DNA from: UBA4615 sp046046245
GTDB lineage: Bacteria > Pseudomonadota > Gammaproteobacteria > Burkholderiales > Burkholderiaceae_E
NCBI GenBank assembly: GCA_046046245.1
Contig: JBJOKE010000089.1
Coordinates: 1 to 50,305, forward strand
DNA length: 50,305 nt
Direction: 5' to 3'
Shown: positions 17,263 through 26,474 of the stretch, piece by piece
How positions within the stretch are numbered: position 1 is the first letter of the stretch
Layout of the letters: every line of letters starts with the position of its first letter
The notes under the pieces: generated by a model
The model's input: the letters and a program-made list of their open reading frames with translations, nothing else
Database searches by the model: none
Told to the model about the DNA's origin: nothing
Position numbers and translations under genes: made by a program

Positions 17263-18177
17263 ATGCCGATCTCGCTGCAGGACAAGCTTGTCGTCGCGAT
17301 CTCCTCGCGCGCGCTGTTCGATTTCGAGGAGGAGAACCGGCTGTTCGAGGGGGCGGACGACCGTGCCTACACGGCGCTGCAGCTCGAGCGGCTCGACGTG
17401 CCGGCGGCCGCCGGCTGCGCACTTCCGCTGGTGCGCAAGCTGCTCGCGTTCAACCGTGGCGGGCGGCACCGCGTCGAGGTGGTGATCCTGTCGCGCAACG
17501 ATCCGGCGAGCGGCATGCGGGTGTTCCGCTCCGCGCGCCACCACGAGCTGCCGATCGAGCGCGGCGTCTTCACCCGAGGTCGCGCGCCCTGGGGGTATCT
17601 GCACGCGCTCGGCGCACACCTCTTCCTGTCGGCCAACGAGGACGACGTCCGCGGCGCGCTCGCGGCCGGGTTTCCGGCCGCGCGGGTCTATCCGGACTCG
17701 GCGCGCGCGGCCGGCTCGCACCCGGACGAGGTCCGCATCGCGTTCGACGGCGATGCGGTGCTGTTCTCGGACGAGGCCGAACGGGTGTTCCAGGGCGAGG
17801 GGCTCGACGCGTTCCAGCGCCACGAACACTCGCGGGCCGACACGCCGCTCATGCCCGGACCGTTCGAGCCGCTGCTGCGAGCGCTGCATGCGCTGCGCAC
17901 CCGGGGAGACGAGGGCGTGCGGATCCGCACCGCGCTGGTCACCGCGCGCAGCGCGCCCGCCCACGAGCGCGCCGTGCGTACGCTGATGGCCTGGCAGGTC
18001 GAGGTCGACGAGGCGATGTTCCTCGGCGGGCTGGACAAGGGCCCCTTCCTGAGAGCCTTCGAGCCGGACTTCTTCTTCGACGACCAGACGCGGCACTGCG
18101 AATCGGCGGCCGGGGTGGGCCCGACCGGACACGTGGTGCACGGCGTGGCGAACACCGCCGCGCCGCGCCGCGCCTGA
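17263..18177 (+). CDS. Cytosolic 5'-nucleotidase (5_nucleotid family)
   Basis: 304 residues. The protein opens with KLVVAISSRALFDFEEEN, the start typical of the cytosolic 5'-nucleotidase I-like family. The HAD-like elements are recognisable: an acidic motif in RIAFDGDAVLFSDE (about 163-176) and FEPDFFFDDQTRH near the C-terminus (about 266-278). It should dephosphorylate nucleoside monophosphates in the cytoplasm. ATG at 17263 chosen as the first start giving this N-terminus. It is a monocistronic gene as far as I can see, with a hairpin downstream. Confidence 0.85.
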   Translation: MPISLQDKLVVAISSRALFDFEEENRLFEGADDRAYTALQLERLDVPAAAGCALPLVRKLLAFNRGGRHRVEVVILSRNDPASGMRVFRSARHHELPIERGVFTRGRAPWGYLHALGAHLFLSANEDDVRGALAAGFPAARVYPDSARAAGSHPDEVRIAFDGDAVLFSDEAERVFQGEGLDAFQRHEHSRADTPLMPGPFEPLLRALHALRTRGDEGVRIRTALVTARSAPAHERAVRTLMAWQVEVDEAMFLGGLDKGPFLRAFEPDFFFDDQTRHCESAAGVGPTGHVVHGVANTAAPRRA

Positions 18178-18217
18178 GCGCGCCGCAACCGGTTCGCGTC
18201 GGCCGAACGCGGAAGAC

Positions 18218-18238
18218 GACGCAGGTCAAGCCTGCGTC
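18218..18238 (+). terminator. Hairpin downstream of the 5'-nucleotidase gene
   Basis: GACGCAGG and CCTGCGTC form a perfect 8-bp stem around TCAAG, 40 bases after the stop codon. No U-run follows, so this may be a Rho-dependent or RNA-stabilising structure rather than a classical terminator. Confidence 0.45.
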
Positions 18239-18305
18239 GGGTCGTCGCGGTTAGCCTCGCATCCTGGGCGACCCGTTTCCGCGGTCGCCATGGGGGTCCG
18301 ATGCG

Positions 18306-19298
18306 ATGACCGATACGATCCCGTCCCTGCCGGGCTGGCTGCTCGAACTCCTGATCGGCCTGCTGGTGGCACCGGCGCGGCTGCTGCTCGAGCCGACGTC
18401 ACGGTCGTACTGGCCCTATCTGGCGGTCTCGCTGGCCGCCGCCGCATGGCTGCGGCGGCAGGAGCGACGCCGCGGCGCGAGGCTGCCGCCGCGGCTCGAC
18501 GTGTTCTCGTCGACGACCTGGCTCGGCCGCAGCGCGATGAACGACTACTGGCTGGTGATTGTCAACACGACGATGATCGGCGGCCTGCTGGCAGCGATCG
18601 TGCAGGAGGGACCGCGGCTCGCCGCGGCGGTCGCCGCCGGGCTGCACGCGCTGTTGCCCTCGCCTGCCCTCGGCACCGGGCCCGCGCTAGCGGTCGCGCT
18701 GGCCGCGACGCTCTTCGTGGTCGACGACCTGGTGCGCTACCTGCTCCACCGCGTCGAGCATGCGGTGCCGGCGCTGTGGGCATTGCACAAGGTGCACCAC
18801 TCGGCCGAGGCGCTGAACTTCGTCACCGCCGAGCGCCACCATCCCCTGTCGCTGCTCGTGTACGCCGTCGGAATCGGCAGTGCGGCAGCGCTCGTCAACG
18901 GCGCCTGCCTGTGGGCCTGCGCGGAACCGGTCGCACCGTCGACGCTGCTCGGCGCGAACGCGTTCTGGCTGCTCGGCAACCTGCTCGGCTCGTCGCTCAG
19001 GCACTCGCCCGCATGGCTCTCCTTCGGCCCGCGCGTCGAGCGCTGGCTGCTGAGCCCGGCACAGCACCAGCTGCACCACTCCGAGGATCCGAGGCACTTC
19101 GGCTGCAACCTGGGCGGCACGCTGGCTGTATGGGACCGGCTGTTCGGCACCCTGCTCGTGACGACGCACGAACGTGTCCCGCTGACGTTCGGGCTCGGAC
19201 CCGAGACGGCGTCCTATCGGTCGCTCCCGGCGCTCTACCTCGAGCCGCTGCGCCGCATCGCGCACCGCCCGACGGGAGGCGATCTCAGGTCTTCCTGA
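18306..19298 (+). CDS. Sterol desaturase/fatty acid hydroxylase-family membrane protein
   Basis: 330 residues with hydrophobic segments near 12-28, 37-48, 82-100 and 125-142. The di-iron histidine boxes are present: HRVEH at 148-152, HKVHH at 161-165, and HQLHH at 254-258 near ERHHP at about 177-180. These families hydroxylate or desaturate lipids in the membrane using O2. The lipid substrate is unknown. The gene stands alone and its 3' end overlaps the convergent tex gene by 14 bases, which leaves no room for a separate terminator. Confidence 0.87.
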   Translation: MTDTIPSLPGWLLELLIGLLVAPARLLLEPTSRSYWPYLAVSLAAAAWLRRQERRRGARLPPRLDVFSSTTWLGRSAMNDYWLVIVNTTMIGGLLAAIVQEGPRLAAAVAAGLHALLPSPALGTGPALAVALAATLFVVDDLVRYLLHRVEHAVPALWALHKVHHSAEALNFVTAERHHPLSLLVYAVGIGSAAALVNGACLWACAEPVAPSTLLGANAFWLLGNLLGSSLRHSPAWLSFGPRVERWLLSPAQHQLHHSEDPRHFGCNLGGTLAVWDRLFGTLLVTTHERVPLTFGLGPETASYRSLPALYLEPLRRIAHRPTGGDLRSS

Positions 19299-21708
19299 GG
19301 GCAGCGAACGCGTTCTGCATCGCCGTGGGGACCTGCGGCCCCCGCGCGCGCGCGTCACGGGACGCGTCGCGGCCGGAACCCGCGCCCCGGCCGGGGCGAT
19401 CCGGGAGGGGCGCACCCCGGGGCGGCCGTCCGTCGGCGGCGCGCTCGACCCGGCCCGGCTCGTCGTCGAGCCTCATCGTCAGCGCGATGCGCCGGCGCTG
19501 CAGGTCGATCTCGAGCACCTTCACCCGGACCAGCTGACCGGCCTTCACCACCTCGCGCGGATCGCGGACGAACCTGGACGACAGCGCGGACACGTGCACC
19601 AGCCCGTCCTGGTGCACGCCGACGTCGACGAACGCGCCGAAGTTCGCGACGTTGGTGACGACGCCTTCGAGCACCATGCCGGGCTGCAGGTCGGAGATCT
19701 TCTCGACCCCCTCCCGGAAGCTCGCGGTGACGAAGTCCCCGCGCGGGTCGCGCCCGGGCTTCTCGATCTCGACGAAGATGTCCCTGACGGTGGGCAGGCC
19801 GAAGCGCTCGTCGACGAAGGTCTGCGGCGACAGGCCGAGCAGCGCGTCACGTCGACCGATCACCTCGCCGGCCGCGCACCCGAGCTTCTCGAGGATCCTC
19901 TGGACGACCGCGTAGGCCTCCGGGTGGACCGCGGACGCGTCGAGCGGATCGTCACCGCCCTGGATCCTCAGGAACCCTGCGGCCTGCTCGAACGTCTTCT
20001 CCCCGAGCCGCGGTACCTGCATGAGCGCATCGCGCCTGCGGAACGGCCCGTTCGCGTCCCGATGCGCGACGATCCGTTCGGCGATCGCCGCGTTGAGCCC
20101 CGAGACGCGCGCCAGCAGCGGCACCGACGCGGTGTTCACGTCGACGCCCACCGCGTTGACGCAGTCCTCGACCACCGCGTCCAGAGTGCGCGCGAGGCCT
20201 CGCTGATCGACGTCGTGCTGGTACTGCCCGACGCCGATCGACTTGGGGTCGATCTTCACCAGTTCGGCGAGCGGATCCTGCAAGCGCCGCGCGATCGACA
20301 CCGCGCCACGCAGGCTGACGTCGAGCGTCGGGAACTCGCGCGCCGCCAGCGCAGACGCCGAGTAGACCGAGGCCCCCGCCTCGGACACCATCACCTTCTT
20401 CAGGCCGAGCTCGGCGTGACGCTTCTGCAGGTCGGCGACGAGCCGATCGGTCTCGCGCGAGGCGGTGCCGTTGCCGATCGCGACCAGCTCGACGCGATGC
20501 CTCGCGCAGAGTGCGGCCAGCGCCGAGATCGTGCCGTCCCAGTCACGCCGCGGCTCGTGCGGGTACACGGTCGAGGTGTCGAGCAGCTTGCCGGTCGCGT
20601 CGACGACCGCGACCTTCACGCCGGTACGCAGTCCGGGATCGAGGCCCATGACGCACTTCTGGCCGGCGGGCGCGCCGAGCAGCAGATCCTTGAGGTTCGT
20701 CGCGAACACCCGGATCGCCTCCGCCTCCGCGGCCTCGCGAAGCCGGCCGAACAGCTCGCTCTCGAAGTGCAGCTGCAGCTTCACGCGCCAGCACCACCGC
20801 AGCACGTCGCCCAGCCACCGGTCGGCCGGTCTGGAACCGTCCGACAGGGCGGGCGCGAGGCCCACCAGACCGGCGAGCTTCGCGACGCAGGGATGGGGTA
20901 CCAGCGCCTCGCGCTCCTCGCCGAGCGAGAAGGCCAGGGACAGCACGCCCTGCTGACGCCCGCGGAACAGCGCCAGCGCCCGGTGCGAGGGTACGGCACG
21001 GATCGGCTCGGCATGGTCGAAGTAGTCGCGGAACTTCTCGGCCTCGGGACCGGCCGCCGACTCGGCCTTCCTGGACGCGATCGACGCCTCGCCCCAGAGG
21101 AATTCGCGGAATGCGTTGAGCACCTCGGGGCGCTCCGCGAAGCGCTCGCAGAGGATGTCGCGCGCCCCGTCGAGGGCGGCCTTGACGTCGGCCACGCCGC
21201 GCTCCGTCGACACGTAGGCCGCAGCCGCCTCCTGGGGCACGAGCTGCGGGTCGGCCAGCAGCGCATCGGCGAGCGGCTCGAGCCCCGCCTCCCTGGCGAT
21301 CTGCGCCTTCGTTCGCCGCTTCGGCTTGTACGGGAGGTAGAGGTCCTCGAGTTCCTGCTTGGTCTTCGCGGCGTCGATCTCGCCGGCGAGCGCGGCGCTC
21401 AGCTTGCCCTGCTCCCCGATGCTCGCCAGCACCGCGGCGCGACGCGCCTCGAGCTCGCGGAGATAGACGAGCCGCTCCTCGAGCGCGCGCAGCTGCGTGT
21501 CGTCGAGCCCCTCGGTCGCCTCCTTGCGGTAGCGGGCGACGAACGGGACGGTCGCACCGCCGTCCAGCAGGTCGACGGCCGCGTCGACACGCCGCAGCGC
21601 GACCTCGAGCTCCTCCGCGATCCGCGCGCGTACCCTGCGCTCGGCAGCGGGCGACGGCGAGTCGGCGGGTGCGGACGGACGCGACGGGGACGGCTGCGGG
21701 TCGGTCAT
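19285..21708 (-). CDS. tex: Tex-family RNA-binding transcription accessory protein
   Basis: 807 residues. Tex is a cytoplasmic nucleic-acid-binding protein with an N-terminal helical domain, a YqgF-like RNase H fold (GLDPGLRTGVKVAVVD), helix-hairpin-helix motifs (ASVPLLARVSGLN, IVAHRDANGPF) and a C-terminal S1 domain (about 660-730, with VTNVANFGAFVDVGVHQDGL). A Pro/Arg/Gly-rich tail of about 65 residues follows the S1 domain. The ATG at 21708 precedes a Pro/Ser-rich stretch; the first conserved residues begin near 25. It likely influences transcription or RNA turnover; the exact role in this group is not settled. Confidence 0.95.
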   Translation of the reverse strand: MTDPQPSPSRPSAPADSPSPAAERRVRARIAEELEVALRRVDAAVDLLDGGATVPFVARYRKEATEGLDDTQLRALEERLVYLRELEARRAAVLASIGEQGKLSAALAGEIDAAKTKQELEDLYLPYKPKRRTKAQIAREAGLEPLADALLADPQLVPQEAAAAYVSTERGVADVKAALDGARDILCERFAERPEVLNAFREFLWGEASIASRKAESAAGPEAEKFRDYFDHAEPIRAVPSHRALALFRGRQQGVLSLAFSLGEEREALVPHPCVAKLAGLVGLAPALSDGSRPADRWLGDVLRWCWRVKLQLHFESELFGRLREAAEAEAIRVFATNLKDLLLGAPAGQKCVMGLDPGLRTGVKVAVVDATGKLLDTSTVYPHEPRRDWDGTISALAALCARHRVELVAIGNGTASRETDRLVADLQKRHAELGLKKVMVSEAGASVYSASALAAREFPTLDVSLRGAVSIARRLQDPLAELVKIDPKSIGVGQYQHDVDQRGLARTLDAVVEDCVNAVGVDVNTASVPLLARVSGLNAAIAERIVAHRDANGPFRRRDALMQVPRLGEKTFEQAAGFLRIQGGDDPLDASAVHPEAYAVVQRILEKLGCAAGEVIGRRDALLGLSPQTFVDERFGLPTVRDIFVEIEKPGRDPRGDFVTASFREGVEKISDLQPGMVLEGVVTNVANFGAFVDVGVHQDGLVHVSALSSRFVRDPREVVKAGQLVRVKVLEIDLQRRRIALTMRLDDEPGRVERAADGRPPRGAPLPDRPGRGAGSGRDASRDARARGPQVPTAMQNAFAALRKT

Positions 21709-21752
21709 CGGGGCGCGACAGGGGGGCGATCGGGGCGGCGGATTGTGCCACA

Positions 21753-21778
21753 GCGCCCCTGGGACACCGCCGGGGCGC
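21753..21778 (-). terminator. Hairpin after the last gene of the Tad locus
   Basis: GCGCCCC pairs with GGGGCGC around a 12-base loop in the 107-base gap between the TPR lipoprotein gene and tex. There is no U-run on the minus strand. It could mark the end of the Tad transcript. Confidence 0.3.
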
Positions 21779-21815
21779 ACACGGCAGGTCGCGTCGATGC
21801 GCCCGCGGGTCCCCC

Positions 21816-23105
21816 TCAGATCATCCGCCACCCCGCCCCGGGCTCGCCCGCACTGCCCCGGCGCCGTGACGAGACGATGGTCGTGCCCGCGCCGCGCGCC
21901 CCCTGCTCCCGGTCCGCGAGGTCGATGCCGATCACCAGGCGCAGGTCGACCGTCTCACGCAGCAGCGCGCTCGGTACGATCGGAACCGGCACGCCCATCG
22001 CGTCGCCGAGCGCACGCGCCTGCGAGGCATACCCGGGGCGGAACTCGATCCGGCTCGCCGCCCGACCGAACGGTCGGACGTCGGTGAGCCGCGTCGGCTG
22101 GAACCCGAGATGCACGAGTTCCGCCGCGGTGCGTGCCGCGAGGCGGTGGATGCCGACGCCGTTGCCGACCTCGACCCGCGCCGCGCCGGCGTGACCAGCC
22201 GTGATGGACGAGGTCGCTGCGTCGCGCAGCGCTGCGGTCATCGCCGTCCGCGGGGACGCACCGTACGACGCGGACGATGACGGTGGCGCGCCTGCGCCGC
22301 CTCGGGCGCCGGCACGCAGTTCGTAGACGTTCGGCGCGACGAGCACCAGGCCGGCACCCTCCGCCGGCGCGGTGACCGCTGTGTAGGCGCCTCGATGGTC
22401 CCGTCCCGGCGGATCGGCCTGCCGGAACGGCGGACGCGGCGCAGCGTCCGGGATCGTCGGCACGACCCGGCCCGCAGTCGGCGCGACCTCGCCCGACGTC
22501 GGCAGGTCGGACGGCCCGTAGCGAAGCACCGGCTCCCACCGCATCGCGCGGGGCGGGGCCGCGGCGTCGCCTCCCGGGGTCGCCGGTACCGACGCCTCGG
22601 CCCCCTCGGACACCGGACCCGCCTCCGGCGTGCGCGCCTTCAACGCGAGCCGAAGGTTGGCCCGGGTCCGCTCGTTCGAGGGTTCGAGCTCGAATGCGCG
22701 CGCCAGCGAGTGCCATGCATCCTCGAGGCGCCCGGCACGCAGCTGCACGAGACCGAGGTTGCTCAGCACGTGCGCCAAGGGCGCGATGACAGCGGCCTGC
22801 TCGAACGCCTCGATGGCCGCGTCATGGCGCCCCAGCTCGCCCAGCGCGACGCCGATGCCGTTCATCGCCTCGACGTACCGCGCATCGATCCTCAGTGCGG
22901 CGCGAAAGCGCTGCAGCGCCGCCTCGTGCCGCCCTGCCGCGAGCTCGATCCGGCCGACCGCATACTGGCCGGCAGCCGTTCCCGCCGGCAGCGACGAACG
23001 CGGCGGGTGCGATCCGGTCGGGCCGGGCACCGTGACATGCGTGCATGCCGACGCCGCGATCGCGACGGCGAGGCCGAGAGCGGGAAACGCGGGTCGCTTC
23101 GACAT
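21816..23105 (-). CDS. TPR lipoprotein with C-terminal LytR_C domain (TadD position)
   Basis: 429 residues. A lipoprotein signal ends in AASAC with C21 as the lipidated residue. TPR-like helical repeats span about 45-165 (AGQYAVGRIELAAGRHEAALQ, GVALGELGRHDAAIEAFEQA, LVQLRAGRLEDAWHSLARA). A long Pro/Ala-rich linker is followed by a LytR_C-type domain at about 320-395 (VEVGNGVGIHRLAART, FGRAASRIEFRPG). The start at 23105 has GGAG upstream and lies 23 bases after tadC. In Tad systems a TPR lipoprotein, TadD, is required for assembly and localisation of the secretin; this gene holds that position. The attached LytR_C domain suggests contact with the cell wall; this is inference. Confidence 0.82.
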   Translation of the reverse strand: MSKRPAFPALGLAVAIAASACTHVTVPGPTGSHPPRSSLPAGTAAGQYAVGRIELAAGRHEAALQRFRAALRIDARYVEAMNGIGVALGELGRHDAAIEAFEQAAVIAPLAHVLSNLGLVQLRAGRLEDAWHSLARAFELEPSNERTRANLRLALKARTPEAGPVSEGAEASVPATPGGDAAAPPRAMRWEPVLRYGPSDLPTSGEVAPTAGRVVPTIPDAAPRPPFRQADPPGRDHRGAYTAVTAPAEGAGLVLVAPNVYELRAGARGGAGAPPSSSASYGASPRTAMTAALRDAATSSITAGHAGAARVEVGNGVGIHRLAARTAAELVHLGFQPTRLTDVRPFGRAASRIEFRPGYASQARALGDAMGVPVPIVPSALLRETVDLRLVIGIDLADREQGARGAGTTIVSSRRRGSAGEPGAGWRMI

Positions 23106-23128
23106 GACGAACTCCGGGAAGGGAACGT

Positions 23129-24076
23129 TCAGTTCGTGCCGCCCAGCGTGGGCAGCAGGATGCGGTAGACCTGGATCACCGCGGGTCCGAGCAGGACGAG
23201 CATCAGCGACGGAAAGATGAAGAACAGCAGCGGGAAGAGCAGCTTCAGCGGGATCTTCGCGGCCGCCTCCTCGGCGCGCAGGCGCCTGCGCGTGCGCAGG
23301 GCGTCGGCGTGGACGCGAAGCGAGTCGGCGAGGCTCGTGCCGAAGCGATCGGCCTGCAGCAGCATCGTCGCGAAGGTCGAGACCTCGTCCAGCCCGGTCC
23401 GGATCGCGAGGTTGCGCAGCGCGCGCTCCCGGGACGCACCGACGCGCAGTTCCAGGGCGACCCGTTCGAGCTCTTCGGCGAGTTCCGGGCTGCGCAGCCG
23501 CATCTCGTGCGCCGAACGATTGATCGCCATGTCGAGGCCGAGACCGGCTTCGACGCACACGATCATCAGGTCGATCGCGTCGGGGAACGCATCGGACACC
23601 TCGCGCTGGCGGCGTCGGGTCGCGGCCGCGAGCAGCACGTTCGGAAGGTAGTAGCCGAACGCGGCGGCGGCCAGCATCAGCGCCAGCGACACGGACGCGC
23701 CCGGCCGCAGCCCGAGCGAGCGTTCCGCGAACAGGTAGAGCAAGGCGAGGGCGACGATCAGAACGGTCTTCGCCGCGAAGAACAGCAGGGGCGCCGACGG
23801 ATCCCGCAGGCCCGCGTGCATGAAGCGCGCCCTCAGCCTAGAGACCTCCTCCTCGGTCTCCGGCGTCGACAGCTTCGCCGCCGGGTGGACGATGCGCATC
23901 AGCGCGCGGTGCCAGGCACCGGCCGCGGTCCCGCCGATAGGCACCGGCGCGGGCCCCAGCGTACGCAGGCGCGTCCGGACATCGGCCCCGCGCGAGGCCA
24001 GCGCCGCGAGGCCGAGCACCGCGGACACGACCGCCACGAACACCAGGGCCAGGTAGAGATAATGCTGCGCAGTCAT
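23129..24076 (-). CDS. tadC: Tad pilus inner-membrane platform protein TadC
   Basis: 315 residues of the GspF/TadC superfamily. Membrane segments are near 5-25, 95-115, 120-140 and 285-305, flanking the cytoplasmic helical domain with DAIDLMIVCVEAGLGLDMAI, the hallmark of TadC. It forms the inner-membrane platform with TadB and contacts the CpaF ATPase. It lies nine bases after tadB. Confidence 0.95.
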   Translation of the reverse strand: MTAQHYLYLALVFVAVVSAVLGLAALASRGADVRTRLRTLGPAPVPIGGTAAGAWHRALMRIVHPAAKLSTPETEEEVSRLRARFMHAGLRDPSAPLLFFAAKTVLIVALALLYLFAERSLGLRPGASVSLALMLAAAAFGYYLPNVLLAAATRRRQREVSDAFPDAIDLMIVCVEAGLGLDMAINRSAHEMRLRSPELAEELERVALELRVGASRERALRNLAIRTGLDEVSTFATMLLQADRFGTSLADSLRVHADALRTRRRLRAEEAAAKIPLKLLFPLLFFIFPSLMLVLLGPAVIQVYRILLPTLGGTN

Positions 24077-24085
24077 GCTCGCCTC

Positions 24086-25063
24086 TCAGACGCGGATCTT
24101 GACGATCCGCCACATCGCATACGCGCCGACGACCATCATCGCGACCGCACCGATCACCAGCCTGAAGCCGACCGGATCGCTCCACAGCAGCTCCATGAAC
24201 GCAGGATTCACCGCGTGGATGCCCGCCGCGGTGAGGAACGGCAGCGCGATGAGGATGTAGGCCGACAGCCGGCCCTCGGCGGACAGGACGCGGACCTGAC
24301 CGAACAGCTTGAATCGCTCGCGCACCAGCGTCGCGAGGTTGCCGAGCAGTTCGGCGAGGTTGCCGCCCGTCTCCCGCTGCAGGAGCACCGACACGACGAA
24401 GCAGCGCAGGTCCATGCTGGGCACGCGGGCCGCCAGGTTGGTCATCGCGTCTTGCATCGGCACGCCGAAGTTCACCTCCTCGAACGCGATCTGGAACTCG
24501 CCCGCCACCGGGTCGGCGGCGTCGGTGGCCACCATCTGCATCGCGACCGGGAAGGCGTGCCCGGCGCGCAGCGCTCGCGCCATCAGGTCGAGTGCCTCCG
24601 GCAGCTGCTCGTCGAAGCGGCGCAGCCGGCGCGTGCGGCGCCAGGACACGACCAGAGCGGGAATGCACCCCGCCGGCACGCCGACCGCCACGAGCGCGAG
24701 CGGCACCGGGACCCGCAGGACCACCGCGACGAGGAACGCCGCGATGCCCGCGAGCAGCGTCAGCGACACGAGCCGCCCCACGCTGATCGACGTCCCCGAC
24801 TGCAGGAGCCAGCGGTCGACCGAAGCGACCCGCGGTACCGACTGCAGCAGCCGGTCGAAGCGGGGCAGCTCGCTGAGCACCCGCCGCTTCATCAGCGACA
24901 TCTCCTCGCTCCCGCTCTCGCCCGCCCGCAGCATCCTCAGTCGGCGCTGCAGTCGCTGCACCTCCGGGCCGCGCGTCGAATCCCACAGCACGTAGCCGCC
25001 CTCCAGGAGCAGCACCACCGTCATGAACATCGCCAGCGCGAAGAGTACGAGTCCGAGGTCCAT
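24086..25063 (-). CDS. tadB: Tad pilus inner-membrane platform protein TadB
   Basis: 325 residues, GspF superfamily. Hydrophobic segments lie near 3-22, 100-120, 122-140, 268-290 and 300-320. The cytoplasmic domain includes PEALDLMARALRAGHAFPVAM and ETGGNLAELLGNLATLVRER, characteristic of TadB. Partner of TadC in the pilus-assembly platform. It is 32 bases downstream of cpaF. Confidence 0.95.
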   Translation of the reverse strand: MDLGLVLFALAMFMTVVLLLEGGYVLWDSTRGPEVQRLQRRLRMLRAGESGSEEMSLMKRRVLSELPRFDRLLQSVPRVASVDRWLLQSGTSISVGRLVSLTLLAGIAAFLVAVVLRVPVPLALVAVGVPAGCIPALVVSWRRTRRLRRFDEQLPEALDLMARALRAGHAFPVAMQMVATDAADPVAGEFQIAFEEVNFGVPMQDAMTNLAARVPSMDLRCFVVSVLLQRETGGNLAELLGNLATLVRERFKLFGQVRVLSAEGRLSAYILIALPFLTAAGIHAVNPAFMELLWSDPVGFRLVIGAVAMMVVGAYAMWRIVKIRV

Positions 25064-25095
25064 CGCCGCGTCTCCGTCTAGGTCGGTTCGCCCGC

Positions 25096-26445
25096 TCAGC
25101 CGATCGGCCGGATCGGGTCGAAGATTCCATCGGGTACCGTCACCCCCGCCGCCCGCACCCGGGCGAGGAACTTGGGACGCACGCCCGAGGCCTTGAACTG
25201 CCCCTGGACCGTGCCGTCGGCCGCGACCCCGGTCTGCTGGAACGAGAAGATCTCCTGCATCGTGATCATCTCGCCCTCCATGCCGGTGATCTCGGTGACG
25301 CTGACCACCTTGCGCTCGCCGTCGGACAGCCGGGCGATCTGCACGATCACCGTGATCGCCGAGGCGATCTGCTGACGTACCGCCCGCGCCTGCATGTGCA
25401 TGCCGGCCATGCCGATCATGTTCTCCAGCCGCGAGATCGCATCCCGGGGGCCGTTGGCGTGGACGGTCGCCATCGACCCCTCGTGACCGGTGTTCATCGC
25501 CTGGAGCATGTCGAACGCCTCGGCGCCGCGGACCTCGCCGACGATGATCCGGTCGGGACGCATCCTCAGGGCATTGCGCACCAGCGCGCGCTGCTCGACC
25601 TCGCCGCGGCCCTCGATGTTCGGCGGCCGGGTCTCGAGCCGGACCACGTGCGGCTGCTGCAGCTGGAGCTCGGCCGCATCCTCGATCGTGACGATCCGCT
25701 CGCCGACGGGGATGTAGGCCGAGAGCACGTTGAGCAGGGTCGTCTTGCCGCTGCCGGTCCCCCCGGAGATCAGCACGTTGAGCCGCGACTTCACCATCCC
25801 GGCGAACAGCTCCGCGATCGGCGGCACGACCGTGCGCAGGCGCAGCAGGTCGTCCATCCTGAGCGGCGACGCCGCGAAGCGCCTGATCGAGAGCAACGGA
25901 CCGTCGATCGCGAGCGGCGGGATGATCGCGTTGACCCGGGAGCCGTCCGGGAGCCGTGCGTCCACCATCGGACTCGACTCGTCGATGCGCCGGCCGACGC
26001 GCGAGACGATCTTGTCGATGATCTTCATCAGGTGCGCCTCGCTGGCGAAGCGCACGTCCACCTGCTCGAGACGACCGTGACGCTCGACGTAGACGGTCCG
26101 GTGGGTGTTGACCAGGATGTCGGAGACGCTCGGGTCGGCGAGCAGCGGCTCGAGCGGTCCGAGCCCGAGCACCTCGTTCTGCACGTCGGCGACGACCCGC
26201 TGCCGCTCGGCCGCGTTCAGCGCGTGGCCCGACTCGGACAGCAGCTTCTCGACGAGGATCCGCAACTCCTCGCGCAGGCGCTCGGGCGGTCGCCGACTCA
26301 TCACCTCGAGATCGATCCGGTCGAGGAGCTGACGGTGGAGCATGCCGGCGATCTGCTGCTGCGAATCGGCAGGAAGCACCGCCGCCTCGGCAGCCGGCCG
26401 GGGCGCTGCGAACCGGGTGTCCTGGAAGGCGTCACGCAGCGTCAT
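25096..26445 (-). CDS. cpaF: Tad pilus assembly ATPase CpaF/TadA
   Basis: Secretion-type hexameric ATPase that powers Flp pilus assembly on the cytoplasmic face. 449 residues. The Walker A box GGTGSGKTT is at 228-236; downstream lie the Asp box (TIEDAAELQL), the Walker B region (RIIVGEVRG) and the His box (GHEGSMATVHAN). The N-terminal ~90 residues are helical. I chose the ATG at 26445 because GAGGAG stands seven bases before it. The ATG at 26478, overlapping the cpaE stop as ATGA, would add 11 residues and is the alternative. Confidence 0.95.
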   Translation of the reverse strand: MTLRDAFQDTRFAAPRPAAEAAVLPADSQQQIAGMLHRQLLDRIDLEVMSRRPPERLREELRILVEKLLSESGHALNAAERQRVVADVQNEVLGLGPLEPLLADPSVSDILVNTHRTVYVERHGRLEQVDVRFASEAHLMKIIDKIVSRVGRRIDESSPMVDARLPDGSRVNAIIPPLAIDGPLLSIRRFAASPLRMDDLLRLRTVVPPIAELFAGMVKSRLNVLISGGTGSGKTTLLNVLSAYIPVGERIVTIEDAAELQLQQPHVVRLETRPPNIEGRGEVEQRALVRNALRMRPDRIIVGEVRGAEAFDMLQAMNTGHEGSMATVHANGPRDAISRLENMIGMAGMHMQARAVRQQIASAITVIVQIARLSDGERKVVSVTEITGMEGEMITMQEIFSFQQTGVAADGTVQGQFKASGVRPKFLARVRAAGVTVPDGIFDPIRPIG

Positions 26446-26474
26446 CGCGGGCTCCTCGTGAACTGGATTCGGAT

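Noticed and set aside
19594..22194. Long plus-strand frame opposite tex
   Set aside because: Shadow of tex and the TPR lipoprotein gene; composition is typical of antisense frames and no motif is seen. The same applies to 46228-48930 opposite hom/alaC and 14933-17218 opposite the decarboxylase.
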